Below are positions 10,544-20,805 of a DNA stretch of 64,000 bases, in pieces (the stretch's first letter is position 1; each line of letters begins with the position of its first letter). The notes under the pieces were generated by a model. The model was not told where the DNA came from. It saw only the letters and a program-made list of their open reading frames with translations, and did not search any database. This DNA comes from Endothia cerciana (taxonomy: Eukaryota > Ascomycota > Sordariomycetes > Diaporthales > Cryphonectriaceae), in assembly GCA_026119935.1 (NCBI GenBank), contig JALRMH010000044.1, positions 62,001 through 126,000 on the forward strand. The letters are read 5' to 3'. Position numbers and translations under genes: made by a program.

Positions 10544-12274
10544 TTATGTCTGTGATTCTCCAAGATGGGCTTGACCACTAAGCCGACAGCTCTCATCGGC
10601 TTTCCCCTTGTCTTGAATTTGACGCAGCTCAAAATCAAGTTGAAAAGCGTTGACTCGACAGCCTGCAGACAGAGATGTTGTAGAAGTCCGTGGAAGTTGA
10701 GCTACCAGAAGTTTGTCCTTGACAATCAAGACGGGGTCACAGAGCGCCCGTGACCCATTCCTGAGCAGATGGTTCATGAGTTAGTCCATATGTTCCGTGA
10801 CTGCCTTGTGTACTGCATAGGTGCCCGGAGTTTGATTCTCCTCCATCCAAAAGACGCTCACCGATCCCATAGTAGGAAGATAGATTTTTGTTTTATCCTG
10901 CAGATCCATTAAATTTGAGCTACCCTGGAACAGACATGTTATGAGCTGTAAAACAACGCACCCGACCGACTAGATGTCATATCATTGCGACATTGGTTTA
11001 TCATCACCCCTGAAGACTTCCGGGGGCTCGTAAGATATCGTTCTGTAATGATTCGATGTCACATTTCTCTTGTTATGAGTTTGCTCCTCAAGGAACCTTA
11101 CCAGGCCCAGGTCCGCAAGCTTCCAAGTGCCGAGCGCGCTCGTGGAGTCAGAGCCGAATACGAGAATGTTCTCTGGCTTCAAGTCGCCATGTCGGTGATA
11201 CCCTCTCGTATCGTGATACCTGTACCCGTGGAGGGTCTTGAGCGCAGTGGCCAGTCCTGATAACTGCTGTGCAAAGTGCCGTATGAATTCGATGCGCAAA
11301 TTTGTCTTGAGGATTCTCTCGTCGAGCATAGAAGTCCTAGAGGTTACCACCTTCAGCCCAAGGATAAATGAAGTATTGGGTGGTCCTCCTGATGAGGATG
11401 GCTTTGGTTTCAGTTATGTGTTTCAGACAGAGACACCCAATGTCTGCCAGCGCGATAGCTGCTCGAACCCATGACGGATCCTCTCTGCCAAAGGAGGCGT
11501 CTATTATGAGACGGACCTCTTTCACGGCGAGTAGGCATGATGACTACCTCAAGAGTCAGCGGCAATCCATACCAGCGAGGAGGTGGCAGTTTCCACCCGC
11601 ACCGTCAGAGAGGCGGGCTCAAGATGGAAGTCTTTTGAATTAAGAAACAAAGGCAAATAGATCTCTTACCTTGCGGATGGGGACCACTGGGTCGAAATAG
11701 GACGGAATGAGCTTCGACTTGGCAGACCGTGCCGATTCTTCCCTGGACCTTTATAGTCGCATTTGTGAAAGGCAATATAGAATTTTACGAAAGATTAGCC
11801 CTGGAGAATCTCAGACTTTCTGGGAAGGTTTGGGCACAGAAGCACCGTTGATTCTGGAAGAACTGTGCTTTAACTTGTTCTTGCCATTCCCGCCCCGTGA
11901 AGGCTGGGTCGTCCTCCATTTCAGCCGGAGAGTATAGCGGGAGAACGGCTATCGTGAAAATCATGTACATAGAACTTCCGCATCACCTCCTTCAGATCAT
12001 TGTTGCCAAGACCAGTGATGAGAACGATGGCGAAAAGCTTGGGTGCTTTATCCACGATGTAGTCAACGAGGTATCCATTTCCTAACCCGAGCGACAATGC
12101 CGCCAGAACCTGACTTGGCGTAATTAGATGTCGTAGCGCACCCTCGGGAAGAAATTGTCGCTCCGGAATATCAACTGGAAATGTTGACAGTTCGCAGGCC
12201 TCCTTGATTGACGCGTACAAGTCTTCCCAGGGTGTTCGTTCCCTAATAGCGCGGGAACGGGGAAACATATCCAT
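10544..12274 (-). pseudogene. Degenerate fungal protein kinase gene
   Basis: Kinase-like coding continues for about 1.7 kb on the minus strand but is split among frames. The N-terminal part starts at 12274 (MDMFPRSRAIRERTPWEDLY) and shifts frame near 11960. A second piece ends at about 11785, and KLIPSYFDPVVPIRK precedes a GTAAGA donor near 11670. The N-lobe piece ends in YPWAEGGNL followed by TAG (11337..11339). The C-lobe has a catalytic loop HGDLKPENIL and DLG in place of DFG (LADLGLVRF). It then hits TGA (10982..10984) and TAG (10970..10972) within the conserved block (R)YDI(W)SVGC. The stops sit where family members have Arg (CGA) and Trp (TGG), so each is one C-to-T or G-to-A change. 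The rest is readable to LGES near 10544. The intact family is common in sordariomycetes and often linked to HET/NLR loci. Confidence 0.75.
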
Positions 12275-12581
12275 GGCACCTTTGTTATTGATGAGAGAAT
12301 CTACAACGGGAAAGATTGCACTTCCCGCAGGACTTCAATATATATCATGCATCAATGGGCCACATGCCATGGGCTTGACCAGGCGCAGGAAATCTCCATT
12401 GCTGCTTCATTCACTCCAATAGGATGCAAAAAATACCAAGCCACAAGGCGCAATTGTCCTTGAGCTGATGGTTGGCGTCTTGACCGGTTTATATTAGGAC
12501 CCATCAAACATCAGTCCGCCATTCTGCAAGATGTGTCGTGTCTTGCTTCGCACTTGAAACTGGGACAACCTGCATGGCGTA

Positions 12582-12610
12582 GTGGTGGTGGTGGTGGTGG
12601 TGGTGGTGGT
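12582..12610. repeat. (GTG)n microsatellite
   Basis: Nearly ten uninterrupted GTG units in noncoding DNA. Confidence 0.9.
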
Positions 12611-15600
12611 CAGACACGCCATGTGGCACCCCAATTAGTACCTATCTAGAATGCCCAACCGCCTAACACATCAACTGACTGCAATGTTGATCTTTTGGTG
12701 AGGCGAGAGCCTCAGGTCGATCAGGCAGTCAAGCTTTCTCTTATACCCTTGCAGGTCCTAGACCAGGCAGCCAATACTAGTCTCATGGTTTGGCAGACAC
12801 AAAATGCAATCGCTTTGTAAGCAAGTCCAAAAGAGCCCTACTTTAGAAACCCCAGCCTGTGCTATCTGAGAACACTTCTTTCCACCATTATCAATCTTCT
12901 GCTAACTATGAAACAGCGTATCCGATCCTTTTTCAACTGCTAGCATCCCGAGATCAACCTCACTCTGTATTATTGGGTCTAATTGCTCCGTGGGGCCTTG
13001 CTATGGAGTATTCTCAGGATTGTTTTCATTGTTAACGGGTGATCTGAGGGTCAATCCAGAACTGCCATTACATAAGGCTGAAGCGGGGGACAGTAAGACC
13101 TTGCATTGTGCAATTCGAAGACTTATGCAAGGCGGTATCATCCAGGATGATGACTTCTCGCCTCGAAAGCGCGAGTCCTGGAGATGGATGACGAGGACCA
13201 TGGCCACAGTGGTCTTCTTGCACTGCCCGGTCGGTAGCTTGGTGAGCCGGGCGACAGCTCAGGAATGCAGTGCATCGAACCCGTGGGGTCCAGATCCTTC
13301 ACAAGGATGCGTTTTGCCCAGGTTCGAAATCACCATCAAGCCCGGCGGATCTGGCCGCTCGTCCTGGGCCAGCAGCGCGGCCTGAGAGGTATCGCAGCCG
13401 GTGAGCTGGGGGTTCAAGTGCCTTTGGCCGATCCTCTGATATTATGACTGTCGAACATTCGACTTGTGCAGATTATGTGTGACCTGCCGCATGAGCCAGA
13501 TCGTGCCGATGGACGAGGCGCCAAGACGTTGCCTGTGTATGCCCTGAGTCGAGCTATCGAGCCGGTCTTGCGGGAAAGATGGGTTTTTCTCCACTGGGGT
13601 TCGATGAATACGCCTTCGCCTCTCCGCTCTGTTCCAGAGCTGAAGTTTACCTCCTGCATTGAGCAGAACACCTTGCCGCTACGAGCAAGTGGCCGGCGGC
13701 GAGGACACGACCATCGTATTGGATGGAAGTCGGTGAGGGATTAGTGGACGATCCCCCCTTCCCACGCAACCCACCTTACATAGAAGACGCACCGAACATT
13801 CCAAAATTCCCGAGGCGTGTCACAGGATGTTTGTACTGCGCAAGCGCCAGTGGAAAAGGCTGCCCCAGACGGCAGCGCGCAAAATATGCGCCTGCTGGGG
13901 CCCCCCGGACCGGGACCCAACATCCGGTGATCCGACATCGCGTAGGGCGGGGTTGACTGGCGGTTGGGACTACATAGGAGATGCAGGTTTCTGCGTGGAA
14001 CGTGTCGGCCTTTGACAATCTGCGTGTGTTCGTCACGCGATCATCAAGGCGGCAACGCACATACTGCCACGTCTCGAACCGGAAGATAGCCGTTGTGCCG
14101 AATCCCCCGAGAAGCGCCAGCCTCGGCATTCCGCTCTCTGCCCCTGCAAGCCCTGCGCCGTAACAGGGTTACTGAGTATATAGGTAGCCGCCGCCGGCTG
14201 TGACCTTGGCACACAGTATTGCAAGGCCGAGATGGGAAGTCCAGGGGCCAGTGGTGTGTTGTCCAAGGCGGAATGCAATATTGAATGCAGACAGAGGCGG
14301 CGGACATGCGGGGAGGTGAGCAAATAGACACGTAACAAGATGGTCTTGTGGCTAGAAGGATGCTCGTATGATAGCGGCGGCCCTGGGCGCAGTTGATAGG
14401 ATGGGGGCCGGGTGCGACCCGGGCGCAGGCTTGGTAGGTCGAACTGCTTCGAATTTGCAACGGGCCAAAGTCTGGCCCTTGGTCAGATCGGCGTTCACCA
14501 CGAACACGTCCCTAGGCCCAGGTGGCTGCCAGGAGGGCATGTCCCCCCCCCCGGTGACATTGTGCGACTCGAACCGGGCGAGATTACCGGCTAGACCCTA
14601 TGGGCAGGGAAGGTGCTGGCAAAGCAGATCTTGAGGCTGCCGATCATCCCACACGAGGGCCGGGTGACCCCCACGGCCAGTAAGCCAGAGCCGTGCTGTC
14701 GGATCCGGACACCAGGCTAGAAGAGTGCCGGATGTTTCGACTGGGCTTCTATTGCATGCCCTTGCTTTGACATGGTCCGACGCACGGGCGGACAGTCCGA
14801 ACTTCGACGTCAGGCCTGAGTGAGACATGCCCCCCCCTCTTGTTGCCACGCGTCGAGCAACCTACCAGCACATTGGGGCTGGTCATCGACCTCGGGATTT
14901 TCGGCCGGTTTTCATCCAGTCTTGGATTTCGTCTTCCGAGTCCGTAGAGGGTGGATCCTTTGCCCCGCAGAGCGCTCGTCAAAACCTGAGTCCCTGACAG
15001 ATTTGGTGGGCCCGCGGGGTTGACCCATAGATCTTTGCACAGTACGAACTCATCACGCCACCTCCGACGGCATTTTCAGGCGATGCTTCACGGTGCTGTG
15101 CTGTGCTGTTGTGGGGAACAGTGACACGGCCGTAGAGTTGTGTTGCGGACGGATGGACCCAGGCGCTGTACTTTGGCGTGTCCAGCCATTAGCAGCTGCA
15201 CACAAGTCCCAAAAAGTGATCACCTGGCCCGTCCCCTCGCGGGACAGGGTGACCCGACGGCACAGTTCCCCCCCTCCAGCCAAGTACCGATGCCGCGCTG
15301 TCTGTGCTGAGATCAGAGGGCGAGGACGCGGTACGAGACGCACTGATGACTCGACCACATCAATTACGAGCATTCTCCGGCCGCCCGCTCGGTGGTCGTT
15401 CGACATCAGGTCGTGACACTCATTAGCTCAGCCCTCGGGACCCGAGGGAGAACCTGGGTGGAGAGCAGCAGCCCGGGGGTGGCCCCTTGGACAATGGACG
15501 GAATAATCCTCCTGGATTGCAACATGCATACCATCGAGCGAGCCTCCCCGTCCCTCAGGTAGGGGGAAGAGGCATCGAGTCGGTTTGGAGGGCCGGGGGC

Positions 15601-16568
15601 GGGGGGGGGGGGGGGAGGCGGCGCGTGCGCGGAATCCGAAGGGGTGTGCCACAGGCCCCTCCGCCGGCGTCGAGACTGGTCGCGGCCACACTGCAGGCTC
15701 GATGGCCCGCCAGCGTGGCTTCGGGTGCAACTACTATACTGATATGGCGTGCCTGGCCCCTGATGTCAGGCATGTGGGCTCGAACCCTTCTCTCGCGTGG
15801 AACGATGGTGTGTTGCGAGAGCGACAACCTCGTCATGATGCGTGACAGGGCATGTGGCAATTTTCCCTCGTGTGATGGGGGCGGTGTACCATAGTACCGC
15901 AATATTGAAACCCTCTGGGGTGGGTTGGTTGTCTGCCCTATCAGGCACGGGAGGAACGCAACGGACGCGCAGGACCTGCAGGCTGTCAGCAATGGCAGCG
16001 GTCGGCTGACGGCATCCTCAGCTTTCCTTGTCGATGATCAGCTGGACGTCGACAGCCCTCTGTGGGCAAGGGTCACCATGGTCAACACGACGAAAAGCTG
16101 CGAGGGGAGGGGGCGGGGGATACTGAGTAGTGGTAGGCGATAGTACTACGGTACTTGGGGCTTGTGGGCACTGTGGCCGCTGCAGCTGGGGGCTGGACCC
16201 GCACTGTACCCCCTGCCCCAAGACGGAAGCCGCGGCCCTAGACCCACTTGGGTCAATTTCGACGACACTGACCACAGATACGAGCGGCCAGTTCACCTGG
16301 CCAGCAAACACTCCTCCTCATCGCACCTCGCCCAGCTTTGACGACCCGACCGCATCGACAACCATGACACACAGGGCACCGGCTCGGCTGCTGCCCACAT
16401 GCTCCCACCTCCGGACATATTGTCCGGAAGATGTGTCAACTTCTGGCAGCCTCACTGCCGATCTCATTCCTCCCCAGCGCGTCACCCTGGCACCACCACC
16501 AGTCGTCCTGGCGCTATGCAGATGGCGATTCGTGGACCGGGTCCGAGTCGCGTGGCCCTTTGCAGCTA

Positions 16569-16591
16569 GCACGAGCACGAGCACGAGCACG

Positions 16592-16641
<50 letters not shown>
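16569..16641. repeat. Compound (GCACGA)n-(GGCT)n repeat
   Basis: Between three and four GCACGA-type hexamers run directly into about 12.5 copies of the GGCT tetramer (16592..16641), with no interruption. It lies in the gene-poor interval upstream of the aldolase. Spurious ORFs of WLAG or PASQ repeats arise from it. Confidence 0.9.
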
Positions 16642-17950
16642 ACCGCAAGGCGAGGTCAAGCAGGGGCGGAGGTACACATTCGCTCCTTTGCTGTCTCACC
16701 GCTCATCGCCCACCGAGCCTGGAACGCCTGCGCAAACTTCACGTCGGGGCCTGGCCACCTGCCCTTGCATCACCCGCCCACCCCCGGCAGCCTCGCGATG
16801 TCTAGCAGCCTCATCCCGGGCCCCTTTGGTGCTCGGTAGAGATGTCCGCCTCCTGTAAAGAGGGGAACCCTGACGGCAGGAAACAGGCTGGCGATATCGG
16901 ATGCCCCCCTCGGGCGGCACCTGTCTGTATGCGGTATGCCCGAGCCGCCCACCCTTGTGCCGCTTCCTGGTGCTGGTCAGACGTGTCAGAATCGGCGTGC
17001 TCACCATCTGACATGGACATGGGCGGGTATCGACCTCTAGCAGAGCCCATGTGACCGCCATCGACTCATTCAGGCTCGCACTTGCACCACTCATCACCGC
17101 TATGGATCTTCCTCCAGAGGGCACTGGCGCGTTCCGATGTCATAGCCGATTACAGGACAGGACGATCAGGTCCGGTCCCTACTGTCGAGGCGGCCAGCAC
17201 GGTCCGTCGATCCCCCGGGTTGCCAACATCCTACAGCTGAACTGGTCAGCCAGGCCTTGGCATCGGTGTAGACCGTGCATCTGGCGTGTACGGACTCGTT
17301 CGGGGCACAGGAGCACGCTCCTGCGGCACGCCCAGAGGCTACCGGGGGGGGGGGGGTGATGATCTACAAGCACCCGAGTAAGACAGGTTTTCATCTGCCC
17401 GGGGAGGCGGACATGACGAAAGCCCTGGATCAGATCTTGCATTGCACTGAGCCGCGGCCGGACCTGTCAACCCTGTCGAGCCTCTGCCGTGACAGCAGGT
17501 AATGAATCGACTTCCAAGGACTTATGGCTTCCAGGACGGCGTCTGAGGCTAACCCCCACGAGGACCACTTTTTAGTCTATCTTGGGACCGGGGAACCCCC
17601 TGCCACGATCTTCGCTGCACATGACTGCGCACCCAGGCAGCCTCTTGTCTTTTCCCGGCGAGATTCCCGCACTGTATCCAGAACGGATCATTGCAACCCC
17701 AAATCTGCACGGTCTGGGACCCTGGCTGCTGCATGGCGGATGAGGCAGTATTGCAGCCCTGGCACAGCAACTTTGTCGTTCAGCCCAGTATATTCCCGTC
17801 CGCTCCTCCAACACCCAATGGCTGTCCTGACCCGGGCCAACGAGGTGGGATGCTCTCAAGAGGCACCGAGACGCCTGGGATCCCCGATGGACGAGAAGGG
17901 AGTCCACGTCAGATCCTTTGCGGCGCACAATCCGCACAGGTCCTGGTGAC

Positions 17951-17958
17951 TATATAAT
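17951..17958 (+). promoter_or_regulatory. TATA box of the aldolase gene
   Basis: TATATAAT lies 147 bp upstream of the ATG at 18098. A C-rich pyrimidine stretch follows (17963-18090), which is common in fungal 5' leaders. Confidence 0.5.
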
Positions 17959-18097
17959 ATCCCCCAGGACGCTCACCCACCTCCCACTTCCGATCCCCCC
18001 ATCTTCACCCACGTCTCACCTATTCTTTCTTGCATATCATCCCACGCTACCGGCTATACCCCATCCGTGGTTCTCCCATCTCCCACCCTTCTTCACC

Positions 18098-19231
18098 ATG
18101 GCTCCCCATCTTGATGCACCATCTGCCGGCAGCTACACGGCTGGTTTCAACAGGGGCGCCACGCGTCCTGCAGACTCGTCAGCGTCGCGGATACCTGCCG
18201 GCCTTACGCCGGCGGACTCCGATTCGTCCCTGAGCAGCTCTTTTGGGAGCAACACGCCTGACAGTGACCGGCACCTTAGCCGGCCGTTGGTCCCGGGCGT
18301 TTATGTACCCACGATGTGCTTCTTCGAGGGGGGGACCGAGGACGTCGACGTGGCAACCATAGCTAGTCATGCTGTGCGTCTAGCACGCGCAGGTGTGACA
18401 GGGCTCGCGACACAAGGCTCGAACGGGGAGGCGGTTCATCTCACTCACAGTGAGAGGTCGCTGGTCACAGCTACCACGCGGAAGGCCCTGAACGACGCCG
18501 GCTTCTCCTCCATGCCCATCATCGTCGGCTGCGGGACCCAGAGCGTCCGGGAGACTGTACAGCTCTGCACCGAGGCATGGGAGGCAGGGGGTGACTATGC
18601 GCTAGTTCTGCCTCCGGCTTACTATTCATCTCTGTTCGCCCCGTCGTCGGGGACAATCTTCGACTTCTTCCACGCGGTTGCGGACGCCTCACCCATCCCA
18701 ATCATCATATACAACTTTCCGGGTGCCGTTGGTGGACTGGACCTCTCATCCGATGTCATCACCAAGTTGGCAGAACACCCCAACATTGTGGGCGTCAAGC
18801 TCACCTGCGGCAACACAGGCAAGCTGGCACGGGTGGCTGCCGCCACGAAGGCGCTCAGCAAGAACTACGACCCCCGTCGGCCCGAGTTCCTAGTTCTCGC
18901 TGGATCCGCTGACTTCACCATCCAATCCCTCGTCGCCGGTGGTCACGGCATCCTGGCAGGCCTGGCCAATATCTCTCCTAGGGCCTGCATTAAGACAGTG
19001 CAGCTCTTCAAGTCTGGCCGTCTTGCTGAAGCCCAGGAGATGCAGGGTGTGGTTGCTGCGGGGGACTGGGCAGCCATCCAAGGTGGTGTCGTGGGGACGA
19101 AGGAAGGCCTCCGGTTGTGGAATGGATATGGTGGATACTGCAGGAGCCCGCTCCCGAAGCCGGCTTCTGAGCAGTCACAGAGGTGTAAAGAAGGCTTCAG
19201 GGACCTCGTGATGCTGGAGAAGAGTCTATGA
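18098..19231 (+). CDS. DHDPS/NAL-family aldolase, LGA1-like (2-keto-3-deoxy sugar acid aldolase or 4-hydroxy-2-oxoglutarate aldolase)
   Basis: Single exon, 377 residues. The start is the ATG in CACCATGG at 18098; the frame is open further upstream, but no coding character is seen before it. Class I aldolase signatures are present. ATQGSNGEAVHLTHSER (residues 105-120) corresponds to the GTTGE substrate loop. Tyr205 lies in IIIYNFPGA, and Lys234 in GVKLTCGN is the Schiff-base lysine. Fungal relatives with GVKLTCGN include the L-2-keto-3-deoxy-galactonate aldolase of the oxidative/reductive galacturonate pathway (LGA1 type); other members cleave hydroxy-oxoglutarate, so the substrate is not fixed by sequence. 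An N-terminal extension of about 60 Ser/Asp/Pro-rich residues precedes the (beta/alpha)8 barrel, which begins at VPGVYVPTMCFF. Pectin breakdown would fit the plant-wall theme of the CBM1 protein, but the genes are not clustered. Confidence 0.85.
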   Translation: MAPHLDAPSAGSYTAGFNRGATRPADSSASRIPAGLTPADSDSSLSSSFGSNTPDSDRHLSRPLVPGVYVPTMCFFEGGTEDVDVATIASHAVRLARAGVTGLATQGSNGEAVHLTHSERSLVTATTRKALNDAGFSSMPIIVGCGTQSVRETVQLCTEAWEAGGDYALVLPPAYYSSLFAPSSGTIFDFFHAVADASPIPIIIYNFPGAVGGLDLSSDVITKLAEHPNIVGVKLTCGNTGKLARVAAATKALSKNYDPRRPEFLVLAGSADFTIQSLVAGGHGILAGLANISPRACIKTVQLFKSGRLAEAQEMQGVVAAGDWAAIQGGVVGTKEGLRLWNGYGGYCRSPLPKPASEQSQRCKEGFRDLVMLEKSL

Positions 19232-20805
19232 TCTTGTGGTCATGGATGCAAATGTGAGTGGAGATGGTCCACGGCTTGTTGACAGGCCCGCTGGTCATTC
19301 TCAGGGAACACCACTAGGGCTTCAGCTCTAGCGAGGGGCCCTATAGCCGCTCTCTTCACGAGCCTTATCCCTGCATTCCATATCGACGATTATGATTCCA
19401 CTTGCCTTGCAGTGGCTGGTCGTCCGCCGAACACAACTCGGCAAGCCTCATCTCCCTATCCCGCCACGGACGCTCAGAGGAAGACACCATGGTTCTATCA
19501 TACCAGAGTTGAGTGTACATGCTTCAGAAAAGCATTGTGCTGGATTGTTTGATTAGGCGTTCCAGGAGCTATGCCACGCAAATTTGATGGCCAGTCAAAA
19601 GCCTGAATATAATTTACTTCCCCGACTCCCTTCGTATCCCGTCACAGTTCATGGCGCCATTCTTGATATTTCCTGCCCCGCACGTAAGCTAGGTGGCTTA
19701 TTATGTGCTGGGCTGAATGGATGTCTCCGACTACACCTGTTTGATTCCACAACATGATAGGTCGTCGATTCTGTCTGTCTGGGGCTCAGTCGCGGCCATG
19801 TGTGCCCTCATGCCTTGGTGCTCATCACTTTCGAGACAAAAAAACATAGGGAAGGTCCTGGCTGGCTGTTGACCATGGTTTGCTTTTACACTGCAGCTCG
19901 GTGCAGTCTACGTCAGGGTTTGATGCAATCCCCATTACGCGAGTGTCAGCAAGCGATTGTCTCGGGCCAGATGGAGCGAGGTTCTGTCTCGATCAGCTGA
20001 GTTTTACCGAGCAGAGACATCAGCTAACACTTCAGAACCGATGGTGCGGCGATCCTACCCATGGGCATACACATCATATGCGCTCGTCCCGGCCGAACCT
20101 GCTGTGTATGACCGGTTGGTGGAGACTTTTATCGGCCGATATGTGAGGCCAGCGTCAATAGGGACGACGTTCACGTACAACGGAGTATTCTGACCTTGAA
20201 GCCATCACACCCAGACGTGCCGCGAGAGACCCCCATGCGGTCAACGTGCCACCAAATTCGTACGAATATGCTGGGACCCAGCCTATCTAGCTTTCTTTAG
20301 ATCCAAGGCGGCACATGATGCTCGGCAAGCTATGGCTCTGGAATGCAGTCCAGCCCCGTAGTCTGCCTGTACTCGACCCGACCAGGTTGTCCAGCGGATT
20401 GGGGTACATAGTTCCTTGTATTATTGTAGCTTCACAAAGTTTGTGGAATTGTGACAGGCGGGAGCACCACCATCTCGGGGTGGCATCTGGATGACCATCG
20501 CCGACAGTGTTCCGTCATTTTGGAACAATTTTTCAGAGGGCCTGATGGCCCGAATCTCTTCAGCAACCTTGCCCTCGAGCAATATCAATCTGTGATTCAG
20601 CGCTCCGTCTCCTTGTATAAAACGAAGGAGCGTCTTACGCTAGCCCTTGAGGACCGGAAGATCTCCACTCCCTCAAGGCCATTTGTTCTCATCCATGGCA
20701 AGGCTGTAAGCCTGAATGGCTGTCCACGCCAAGTGTTCAACCTACTAAGCTCCAGACAGAGCGCAGTCTGCGACGCGGGCCTCTTGCGGCAAGCAACTCT
20801 GCAAC
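19232..20805. other. Intergenic between aldolase and tyrosinase
   Basis: No coding region supported. The right end carries the tyrosinase TATA element. Confidence 0.5.
20616..20622 (+). promoter_or_regulatory. TATA box of the tyrosinase gene
   Basis: TATAAAA lies 190 bp upstream of the predicted ATG at 20806. Confidence 0.4.

Larger units (their letters stand above)
12275..18097. other. Long gene-poor interval (about 5.8 kb)
   Basis: Only overlapping, unconvincing ORFs occur on both strands; those at 12990..13447 and 13466..13744 were considered and not accepted. Simple repeats include (GTG)n at 12582..12610, a G15 tract at 15601..15615, a hexamer/tetramer block at 16569..16641 and a G13 tract at 17344..17356. 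Base composition becomes GC-rich from about 13.2 kb, unlike the decayed locus to the left. The right end contains the aldolase promoter. Confidence 0.5.

Noticed and set aside
12990..13744. Plus-strand ORFs of 60-131 codons that could form a gene
   Set aside because: No recognisable block, frames overlap, no convincing intron signals linking them.
16130..16858. Plus-strand ORF of 242 codons
   Set aside because: Spans the (GGCT)n microsatellite and has no conserved content; an overlapping ORF of similar quality exists on the opposite strand.
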